64,000 nucleotides of DNA from Apus apus (lineage: Eukaryota; Chordata; Aves; Apodiformes; Apodidae), in NCBI RefSeq assembly GCF_020740795.1, contig NC_067283.1:131226568-131290567 (forward strand). The letters run 5' to 3'. The position numbers and the translations under genes are program-made. Shown one piece after another: positions 23,601-35,600 of this stretch. The notes under the pieces were generated by a model, which was not told the DNA's origin, made no database searches, and saw nothing but the letters and a program-made list of their open reading frames with translations. Within the stretch, counting starts at the first letter, position 1; each line of letters opens with the position of its first letter.

Positions 23601-26600
23601 TTGCACTTTATAGACAAAAATACTAAAAAGTCCTTAGGCTCCAGCTGGATTTTAAAATACAAGCAACATAATTGAACAGAAAACAGACCAAAAGATCACA
23701 CGGTATGACTTTTGGACTGTTGCTTGGAGTGTGGTTTTTTTTATTATTATTGTTGGGGTTTTTGTGTTTGGTTTTTGTTGGGTTTTTTAAGGTTAAACAG
23801 CAAATAATTTTGTTCCTACAAAGAAAAAAGCTGAGGTCAGCTATCAAGCGTGACATGATAAAAATATAAAACATAACTGCAATTAAAGACAAACAAATCA
23901 AACCACAAAACACCAACCACTCCTCCCAGGGCAGAAAAGACTGAATGCAATTACAGTCAGAAAAAAAAAAAACCGGCAAAGCAGCATCTCGTCAAGGCCA
24001 TGAGTTCATGTGACTTAAGCAAACTAGAACATACCCACCACTCCACACCCGATCAGCTAAACCCTTGACATTAAATCTAGCAGTAGGCTGACTTCTCTAT
24101 CAAATATTCCAGTAAAATATTTCAATCACTGTTGAAGGCCAAGCCGTGCCAACATCTACAGTACATTTATCTTGAGCCTCTTGTTTCCTAAGGGACCTGC
24201 TAATTATTCTACAACATGCAGTACAGCTGTGGTTCTCCATTCCCAGTGGAAAACATTTTTTTTTGCTCCTTTAACTGGAGGTCACACTTGCCTATCAAAG
24301 GAAGACAAATATTTAAATAACTCAGCAGGACAAGAGAAGTAATATTTTAAAATCTTATTTCACACCCTATGGTTGAGATTCCATACAAATTTTAAGTACG
24401 TCAGTAGTGTAGCTTTTGACAACACTTCAGTCTGACCTTAGATAAGAAAAGCCAAATACTCAAAAGCCCCAATCAAGCCTATCGTTAGAAGTTTATTTTT
24501 GCCTCTAGCAATTCACAGAATCACAGAATCTTAGGGGCTGGAAGGGACCTCGAAAGATCATCGAGTCCAACCCCCCTGCCAGAGCAGCGTCACCTAGAGC
24601 ACATCATACAGGAACGCGTCCAGGCAGGTTTTGAATGTCTCCAGTGAAGGAGACTCCACAACCTCTCTGGGCAGCCTGTTCCAGTGCTCTGTTACCTTTA
24701 GAGTAAAGAAGTATTTTCTTATGTTTAGGTTAAACTTCCTGTGTACCAGTTTGCGACCATTGTCCCTTGTTCTATCACTGGACACCACTGCAAAGAGTCT
24801 GGTCCCATCCTCCCAACACCCGCCCTCCAAGGCTCCAGTTTGCACCCACTGCCCCTTGTCCTATCACTACACATCACTGAAAAAAGCCTGGGTACATCCT
24901 CCTGACACTCCCCTTAACATATTTGTAAACTTTGATGAGGTCACCCCTCAGTCTCCTCCAAGCTAAAGAGACCCAGCTCCCTCAGCCTTTCCTCAGAAGG
25001 GAGATGTTCCCCTCCCTTAATCGTCTTTGTGGCTCTGCACTAGACTCTTTCAAGCAGTTCCCTGTCCTTCTTGAACTGAGGGGCCCAGAACTGGACACAA
25101 TATTCCAGATGCAGCCTCACCATGTCAGAATAGAGGGGGAGGAGAACCTCCCTTGACCTACTAACCACACGCTTTCTAATGCACCCCAGGTTGCCATTGG
25201 CCTTCTTGGCTACAAGGGCACATTGCTGGCTCATGGTCATCCTCCTGTCCACCAGACCCCCAGGTCCCTTTCTCCTACACTGCTCTCCAGCAGGTCAGCC
25301 CCCAACCTGTACCGGTACATGGGGTTGTTCTTCTCCAAATGCAAGACTCTACACTTGCCCTTGTTGAATTTCATCAAGTTTCTCCCTGCCCAACTCTCCA
25401 GCCTGTCCAGGTCTCACTGAATGGCAGCACAGCCTTCTGGTGTGTCAGCCACTCCTCCCAGTTTAGTGTCATCAGCAAACTTGCTGAGGGCACACTCTGT
25501 TCCCTCATCCAGATCATTGATGAGAATACTGAACAGTACCAGGGCATTAATAAATGCAGGTTGGATTTGTCAAAGTTACTGATTCGTGCATACAGATCAG
25601 ACAATTCATGTGCATATAACATGCTCATTAGCCTTGAAATTCAGATGAACATGGCAAAATAATCAGCACAAGAAACACATTTTACTCCAAAGTCTTTAAG
25701 AGAGGAAACACTGGCAACTTATGTAACCTCACTTTCAGAGAACTTACATTTTTTTGCAGTGTGGGCATTTTGCTAGTGTGTTAAACCTCAGTTCCATCCA
25801 CTGTAAAAGAAAAAATAAGGTTAATAAAATGGCCTGAGAAAATGTTTGTTGCACTTCATGCGAAATGTCACCAAGAAAACATTTTGCTTCTCAGGCTTCT
25901 TTGACTTGTTTCTTGCTTTCTTCCATAAATGGGATGCCCTTTTGTCACTGGCAACCTTGGATTGAGACTGCCATGTGAAAATTTCCCATGACTTGCCTTA
26001 GTATTACAAGATTCACTTGACGTAATGTTGTTTAATCCATGGGCACAGTATGGGCAACATGAGAATATGAATACATTTTTTCTCTTACTTCCATGACTAG
26101 GAATATATGCCTAATCAAAACACGTGTTTTCTTTGGCACAGAGAGATGCTTTTTCCCATCTTTCCCCAAGCCTTGCATCATTTGTGAAAATTACATTAAG
26201 CATGCACAGAAAGATTAGCTAAAGAATATTTTGGAAAGTAGATGTCTTTGAAAGTTTTTTATTGATAGAGAAAACTAGTGGCTAATTATGTTAATTTTTT
26301 AAAAAGTAGATATATAAAACTGTATATAGTGTGGTAATAACTCCCATGCACAGACTAAAACCTAGCTGAGAAACAGTCTTAATGCAAGTAATTCCTAGAA
26401 TTACCTCAACCACAGGATACACAGTCATGTATACTCATTTAAAAACAGCAGGTTTTACTAAATTTCATTCTGGGATAACACAAGTATTAAACAATAATTT
26501 TAAGTAAGTTTCTCTTGAACAAGGGGATAAGATTATTGTTCTTAGCTCTGTAAGCAGTTATATTTTATCTGCAGCTCCATTCTGCCTTTCTCAGCTGAAG

Positions 26601-29600
26601 GTAATTAGCAGAGTTTCCTGCTTAAAGTATTCTCCTCTCCTTATACCTCTTAATTTATGCAGAAGTCACACTGCACGTTACTAGCAGGGAAAGAAGCTAC
26701 AGCAACTACAGCACAGACCACCAATGCCTCCATTGGGATCCTCCTCATTTCTGTCAGAAATCAGAAGCTGGTCTGCTGAACTGTTGAGTGTTGTAACTGT
26801 ACAAACACAAACCAAAATGGGAACCCATCCTTGTATGGCAAACAGGACCCAGCTACAGCCCAGCATAATTTAAACACTGAGAATCAATTTATTATTTTAT
26901 GTGCAAAGAGGATGTAGCTTGTAATGCCTTGCCAGTATAAGTAGGTTTGGCTAAGAACAAGCCTTCAATCTGTAGTATTTAGAGTGCATTCTCTTGCCTC
27001 TTGAAGGTCTCCGTAAGTTCTCACTTGCTTCTAATGGGACTAATTTTCCACTAAGAAGTAGTCGACTTTTTTTCCTGGTTCTGAAGTATCCACTTGCAAT
27101 ACCAGTTACACAGTTGCTCTTTAAAATTTACTGGTTTACAAAGACTTGGCCAAATTGCGTTAGCATAGATGTATTTTATTAATGAACAAAATGCAAACTG
27201 CTGTAATGCTCCTCACCTGAGCAATACATTTTAGTAGCATTTATTTTACTTCCACAATCCTACCAGAGGAGCAAGCTTGTTATTTGCCTCCATCACTGTC
27301 AAAAACTACTCAGTTCCACTTAGTTCTACACAACAAAAATGGGGTAAGGTGTAGTTATCAGTACCAGGGATTGAGACAGTCCCCTTTAGAGCTGCTCTTT
27401 CAGGCTGCCAAGCAATAATTCCAGAAACAGAAGCAAATCTAAATTCAGAACTTACATTTTATGCATCAGTAATTCAACTTCACTGCTGCATACTAGCTTT
27501 ATTCCAGGGTAAGCAACTCAATTTCCAGAGTTACTCATTAATGATCTTTCTAGAGTTGTATTTATATTAAGATTTCTGATTATTAGCCATAGTTACTAAC
27601 GGACACAAACTCAAATGCATTTGAGCTCCAAATTTTGATGGAAAAAACCCAATCACTTTTAATTGAGAGTTACCTGAAAGTAACAGAAGCATTCATTGTT
27701 ATGATGCCTTCTGCACAAACCAGAAATATTTACAGAAGAGAAGCAAAAATGCAACAAGACATTCAAACTACAAGAATTCAGATCAGATTAGCACAGCAGG
27801 GAAAGGTGACTTTCGTGCACATGCTAATTTTTGGCATTTTGGTGGGTTTAACAAGTAGTTTAAATCATGTTTAACGGTGGTATTTTTCCTCATATTCCAG
27901 AGTGCTTTAAAGTACCTAATCTTGGTTTATGTTGTTAAGAAAACTTGAGGTTACAGTTATGTGAAATATATCTCCCTGCCAACAATACAAACTTTATTAT
28001 TCCCATTGAAACAATACAATAAACAGCCCAAATCCATGGTTAGAGGGACTGAAACAGATGAGGATTTCAGATAGGTCATAAATGTTTCAACTGTGGACAA
28101 AACCAGACATCCATCAAGGAATTTACTAGAAGAATGTGTCAAACTTTTTTCCTTCTGAGCCTAAAACAGTTCTCAATGTGTTTAATACAAGACCGAGGGG
28201 GGGAAAGAAGGATATATACAACCCTACATACAGCTGCTTCTGCCAAAAAAGCTTCCCCTCTGCTGTCACCAGGTCCTTTTGGAAAGCAAAATACTTCAGC
28301 AGATTAAAACACTTCCTAGTTTTCTGAAGTTCTTAAAAGGTTTTCTATTCAATTATTTTAGAAGAAATACTTTTCATATTCGTTTAGTATCCATAAATAA
28401 AATTGATAGAGCACAAATGACAAATCACAGTGCTTAGCCTACAGCCCGGGGCTTACACAGCTCGCTCCTGGCTTCTTGTCCCTGAGGGTGTCTCTGAAAG
28501 CAGGATGGTAGCAGGGGTATGGCAGAGGAGGACAGGGACACCCCTCCCCTGACTGCCACCATTTCCAAAGGCAACTCAGCCTCTGACAGCCACAAATCAA
28601 AGGCCCCTGGGAGAGGGGTTGTGGGAAGTGACTTACTGCCAGCAGAAACAGTAACTCAGCCACAGCCCAAGTTCAGAACCTCTCAAGAAAGCCAAAAGCA
28701 GATTAGATTGCAATTCAACAGAACAGTTAAACTCTTATCCTGCCCTCCTTTTCTGTTCTACCACTTTTTCCATTTGTATGAATGCAAAATCTGCCAGAAA
28801 CAGTGAAAACCATTGACACAGAAAAGACTCCTATCAGGTTACCCCAGGAAAAAATTAAATAATCTGATTAACAAAAAGTGAGTAACTAGTGATAGCACAG
28901 CTACAGTATCACTTCAGTACATATCCATTCTCCCAGCTGAGAAAGAAAAACTTCAAGGCACACCATAGCATGAAGTATGCTTTTAATAATTTATAAAAAA
29001 CACCCCCCATGTGTGTCTGAGCACAATTCAGACTTAGGTTTTCACATGGGGGAAAAAGTTCATCCTCTAAAAGGAACACATAACAAGCAACTGACTATTT
29101 GACTTTTCCACCCCAGGGATTCTAGCTTTTTTTAACTGCCAAATAAAGTAAAGGAGGTACCTTACTGAGTTGCTGAGAGATGCATCTAGAATTACGTATT
29201 TGCTTTACAATGTGGAGATATCAAGAGCAGAAATACCTTCAAGGAAGCTGAGTTTCCAGGCTGGCTAAAGCATTTATATCTCTCACTTCTCTGTTCACTC
29301 TCAAACCCAAGCAATTTCCTGGGATTCTTAACTAGAAGATTTATTTACAGAATCTCAAACTTAGTAATAGAAAAAACATAGAAGCAAAAGAGTGGTGGGA
29401 AAGCTGTATAAAGTGAGAAAAAAAGTGTTTCTTGATAACTCAGTATAAAAGAATACAAGCTTCAAATTTCTAATAATTTTGAGTCTTTCTTTTCAATGCA
29501 CCATGAAGTGGTAAATTCCTCTTACTGGCAGATGACTATGAAGTTCAAATTTACGCAGTTAAAGTCCAACAGATCTGAAGTCACATGAACAAATTCCAAA

Positions 29601-32600
29601 TTAAAGAACAGCCTTATGGGTTTGTTGGGTTTTTACCCTTACGTTCACCTAAAGAAGTTCATCATGTAAACTACATGATTAATTTGGGCTGCACTTACAG
29701 AAACTAAATAAGGGATCACTGCTTGTGCCTGTGCAGTTTTAAAGCTGTCCTAAAAAACATAATTGCATTACCAAATTAAATGATGACTCTTGATCAAACT
29801 ACATTGCTCATGCAGGTACTTAGCAGTTTGTAGTATGCTACTGTGTTAAAAAAAAAAAAAAAAGCTAAAAGAAAAAGCAACATTTAATAAGAGATTCCTG
29901 GTTTAGAATATGTATGTGAGACTTCCTTCTTCCATAGACCAAATAGTTTTGTTAGTAGTAACATTATTTTACATTGCATACTATGTTCTCACTAGTTAAG
30001 GTAATATATATAGACTTGCATTTTTAAAAAGGCAAACAGGAAGCCCACTGCAGCTATCTCTAGTTACAGACTACTGCTCTTCAGCAAGGTTTATAAAAGG
30101 AATATATATATATTTAATATAGACAGAATTAGTAGATCGAATATTTCTCAAGTATGTAATGGTTCCTCAGATACTACATTACCTATAAATTCATAATAAA
30201 ATACCTAGTTCCTCAGAAAACAAACAAAAAACAAACAAAAAAACAACCAACCAAACAAAAAAAACCAAAAAGCCATCTCCTGCTCCTTAATTCATCATCC
30301 TACATTAACTACCATGGTAGTTAAGCCATGATTGTGCACCTCACTGAGCCATTAACCCGAAGTAAAGATCTGAAGCGACAAGCCTATTCTATAGAGCCCA
30401 TCACTGCAAACCCTTCTCTCACTGCTGATAGAAGCCAACACAAAGTGCCACTCCCTAAGCTTCCTTTTTTTCCTTTTATGTATCTTGTGATCCTTTCTTT
30501 CAGGAATGTAACACCACTCTGATGACTCTGCAGGTCTTTCAGCTGTACCACTTCGAATAGCCATTTCCCACAACCCAGAAACCTGACAAACATTCTAGCA
30601 TAGCTAGATGATAAAGCTAAAGTGAATTTACTTGTGTATTGCAGAGACTGTTCCTAAATCAAGATTCAGGTATGGCAGCCCCTTATCCATGTAGAAGGCT
30701 GCAAAGAGTTCAACAGCAAAAGAGTACTCTTGCATCCTTCCACTTAAAATCCAGGATCAACTTTCAGCCTTGCATATAAACCAAAATCTCCAGTTCTGTA
30801 ACAACTGACAGATCAGCTAATGGCAAGTGTTATAACAAACAGCTTTCAGGGCTCCATTCAACTATGGCAGAACTGCTCTCTTCACCACTGGGTAACACAG
30901 CCATCATTGCAAGAACCTGGAAGCACAACTTTTCCATCTGTCCACTCTCACATCACTAACAGTAAGACTGGCTTTGGGCTTCTACCCATGTGATGGATGC
31001 ACAGAAAGACCATTAAAAGTCTTCTTGAAATGCATGTAAAGATAACCAAACAAGATCATAAACCCATAGCGATATGAGCACAGAAGAAGCTTCAGTTCCT
31101 CAACAATGCCATAGAGTGAGGCAATGTTCTCTTAAAAGTGCTTACAACAAAAAGCTCAAATGATAGCACAGCCAGGTGAGACAGAGAATCTGCAGCTTTA
31201 CTTACAAGGAACGTATTTCCACAGTGCCCACATACCACTCTGGTTCCATCTGGTTGAACTGGCAAGGCAGGCTGAGCTGGCTGCTCTTCTGGGATCAGCA
31301 TTACTGGACCAAGAGTAATGATGCGTCTACTGTGTTAAGAACATTAGATGTACATGTAATTAAGCTAGCAAAAGAGAAGGACAATGCATTTAAGCAATTA
31401 GCTCAGTCACTACCAAATATTTACACTTTTAAACTATAATGTGCCTTTTAAACAGATTATGCATCCAGTTTTGGCCTCTCTCCAAAGTTTCGCTTTTCAG
31501 TTTTGAAAACATTCTCTTTCACTATAAATTCAGCAATGAAAGCCAGAACCCCACAGAGATCAAAGACTTGCTGTTGTACAGCAGAAACACTCCTTGGGAA
31601 AATGAAATGTTAATACTTAGGCTGAGCATGTCCATGAATTGGAATGTACAGACCCACGTGAAACATGTAGAAAGAGTAAGGACTCTTCCAAAACCTAGTT
31701 CTCCTTGCCAAGTCAGATATTCTTCCTTTCCACACTACTGACAACCATGTCAACATAAGCAGCATATCTGCATTTGTACAGCAAAAATTCCATTTAAATT
31801 GAGTGAACTAACAAGGAAAACCATCCCAGGTTGACTAAATTAAATCAATTTACTTTAAAAAAGTTTGTAAGTATTTGCTTTTACATTCAGTGTGTTCCCA
31901 ATTTAATTATGCAATTTGTCCATCTAAAATGACAGCACCCAAATTAACCAACTCAAAGCAGAACGAGGAACAGCCTTCCTACCATGAAAAAAATAAAGGG
32001 AAAAGTTAAAGCATTATTTAACTTGCACTGCATCTCTCTTAATTTGCAACCAAAATCCCAGATGACTTCCCTTCAATGTGGAGTCTTCCATTCAGGGCAT
32101 AATCCCAACTCTCTCCTTCAAAGTACCCCAATTTTGCTTACATTCTAGTAAGACAAACGCATAGGCTGTCTTAGAGAAACTGCTGAGATACATGCTTTTG
32201 AGTTAATTTTAATGAAATTAGGGAGTTTCTGATTCAGCTTGGTTACCAACCATATGATGTATTACAATGGAAGTATCCCATGAACATTTTTTTCACTCTG
32301 AGAAAATACTTGGAATGTTTTGACATTTTTTAAAAAACTTCAAATTTAAAAAAAAAGAAAAAGAAAGAAAATCCACCCCCCCCAAGTCTCAAGCTATATT
32401 TCAACACCAGAATAGCCAACAGATGGTGACTTGGGCACTTGGTGTGGTAGAGCTTCTCTTGAGATTCTGTGGTAGAGTATCTGCAGACCTAGCCTTCAGC
32501 TCAGTTTCTTCTTTTAGGGCTGCACCACTTACAATCAAATTACTTCTACCTCATTGGGATCTTTAAGACCCTAAGCCCATTGCTAAGAGCAAACACGATA

Positions 32601-35600
32601 GCAATTGTACTAGTTTATTTTATAACAAATGTGTAAATTAAAGTTGAGAGCTGAGAGGAGACTGAAAACTCAGCATAACAAAGAAGGGAGAACAGGACAG
32701 AAGCCAACCTACTGATGCTCCCTCTCCTGTTTAATTTTGAAGTCCCCACTTTAAACTAGACAAAGTGAGCAATCTGTGTGTTTACAACAACTAAGTCTGC
32801 AAGAATTATGAACATTAAATCCCAGAAACAAGATGATGTTTTCTTCTGAGTTGTTCTTTATGCCATTTGTTCCTTATAAAGTAGTTAAAATAGAAAATAT
32901 ATTTGAGACTACTACTAAATACGAAAAAACAAAATACTTTCCTCTTTAAAGGTAATCTTAAAAAAATATTAAAAATTGACACTACCACAACCTGTGTCTG
33001 CAGTAATTTATGAAGTTATTGAGTCTTCATGAACAGAGGCCCAGGCTTGAATCTCTTTTAAATATTCAACACAAAGAGCACCCTTCCTTTAAAGAAAGCT
33101 CCCTCAAGGCACTTACAGTTTTTTATTCTTACCAGTTTGGTCTTGGACAGCCTATTTTCCGAGACGTATCCTTACAGATAAGGAGACAATTACATTGACA
33201 TCTAACATACTTCTTCCCTGAAGGAGGATTTTTGATTGGCTAAACAATGACAAAAAAAACAAACACACCACACCAGAAAACATACATCAGAAGTCATAGC
33301 ATTTCACTTTTCCCCTCCCCCACCCTCAAAACAGTATAACAAAGCAGAACAACTTCAGGGACAACTTCTTGCGAACACATACAGTTCCTCTTAGAGGAAA
33401 TCTGAGAGTCAAGACAAAACTAGTTTTCTCTCCATGCCCAGAGAAAGAAGTGCAAATTTCCGCACTAGAACAAAAAAGAGATTCTACAAACTAATAGAAA
33501 ACAAATTCCTATTCTAGCAATGAAGAATTCAATAGCTCAGTTTAGTTAATTTTTAAAAAGCAAATTTAAGCAGCAATGTATTTTTTTAAAAACAGTGAAA
33601 ACTTCAAGCAAGCCTCCTTGCCTGACACAATGGCTTTATTCAACAGTGAAAGGACCACACTCTGCCTCTCAGTCACTAAGAGGCAATGTCAACATCACTG
33701 AACTGTCTAATATCTTTCTCCAACCTAGGAGTAAAGCTTCTCAGTCCCTTTCACACAGCAAATCACAAGTCTCAAAAGCTGCAAGATACTGTCTTTCACT
33801 GAAACATTATATATTGGTAGGGGAAGTGAGTATTAATGGCAAGTTCTCCACTTTCTTTTTAAGTGGAAAAAAGTTTTCCTACAGATTTAAGGCTTCCTGT
33901 TTTCTGGACATAATGTAAAGTTGTTTACATAAAATAAATAAAATCCAGTGTTTTTCATGCACAGACCCCCAGCAGCTGTGGAGTGCTGCAGTGTTAAGAT
34001 CTCAAAACTAAAACTGAAAAGGAGGAAAAAATAGAAGCAGGAGGCGAAAAGGTGAAGACTTGAATTAAGAAACTGGAAGGAGGAGCAAAAAGGTCTGTGA
34101 TCACCAAAACAGGACCTACAATTTCCACATTTCAAAATTGTTGTGGTTTGTTAGCAAGCTAACAAATTGATTGAATAGTACTGCAGGAGGAAAAAACACA
34201 CCCAGGAAGAGATGTGGGTTAGTTACTTTGTTTCTCCCACTTTTAAAATAATTCTATTTTTAATTTATCTTCATCCCACAAAAACAGTTTCACCCCTCTT
34301 TATAGCAAAATAATTACTTAAACCACATCTTTGCATTTTGTACTCTGCATCAGAAAGAAACATCCTGTGCAGCTTCATCAACAGCATGAAGAGATACTCT
34401 ACTTGCTTATGGCCATCCTTGTGCTAGCAACCTTTGAACTTGCACGCCAGCTGCACTGGCAGCCAGCTACGCTGTCAGGTCCTTTTGCAGGGATGGCAGG
34501 AAGGGACTCACCCTTTGTAGGTGAGGACATGAATTTTATCAGCAAAGTACTTCAACCTCCATCCCCCTTCCCTCCACAAAATCAAAGTGGTAAGAACCCG
34601 TTTTACCGTAGCTTCATTGCAAACTGTGCACTTAACAACATGTTGGTGTAGCTTGCCATCCAAATTGATTAGCGACTGGCACACGCGGCAGTTTATTACA
34701 GGAACACCGCTGGCGTCTGGACTTGCAATGGCAGTATACGGAGGAGGAAGCTCTGCTGCAAGAGATCAGGAAATCTCAGTTGAAAAACCAAACAGAGGAT
34801 TCTAAAACACAGTCAGCAAATATAACCTCTACCAGTCACAGGCTCAAAAAAGAAAAAAAAAAAAAAACGAGAAAAAAAAATAAAATCTAAGTTAATGATT
34901 TGCATAAACAAAAGACAACTGTGTTTGATTTCCCATTCCCCACAACTTCGAGGTACCCCAACATCAACCCTAGCTGTACTTAAAGCATAACCAGCAACAC
35001 AAACACACCATAAATCACTCCAGAAAAGTGGATCAGACAAAAGCTCATCTATACAACTTAAAATAAAAGCTTGGTTTGAAAATAAAGGGGTTTTTTGGGT
35101 GAAGCGTGAAGCTAGAATTGGGGAACAAAGACCCAGGTAAGCAGAAGAACTAAACATCTGGAGAGCCTGAAACACAGACAAATATTATATAGTAAAAAAC
35201 AGTACAGATTAAAAAAGAAAACAGGCCTTGGATGGGAAGTAGTATGATGCACTTCTTTGAGTGCTATCTTGAAGAAACAGAGATGAACCGAACCCTCAGA
35301 CCATCTGCTTTTAAGGGTTCTAGATATTTTTGTCACCCAAGAGCCAAAGCATGGATGCAGAATGAGGTTAAGTCACGTAACACAGGCCAACACAAGGGAC
35401 GATACAGTGACTTCAGGCCTCCATCAAAGAAGAGATTTCAGCTTTACCAGTCCTGAGCCCATGGCAAACTATGGAGGAAATGCTCAAGATCCTCCTTGGT
35501 TTAAGAATCCATGGAATGAAAACAATTAAGCACAGCAACCTCTCACGAGCTTATTGCCACAATTATTTGGCATGTGGTAGCACCAGCTTTTATTTCATGA

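Larger units (their letters stand above)
18947..25747 (-). other. PIP4P2: PIP4P2 intron 5
   Basis: A 6.8-kb intron. It contains the CR1 copy at 24,511-25,548, a G-run cluster at 22,591-22,615 and a T/G-rich tract at 23,728-23,788. I see no other gene. Small open frames match nothing I know. Confidence 0.85.

Noticed and set aside
24594-24845. Minus-strand 83-codon frame as a gene
   Set aside because: It is the end of CR1 ORF2 ([20 protein letters not shown]), almost the same as in the copy at 44.7 kb.
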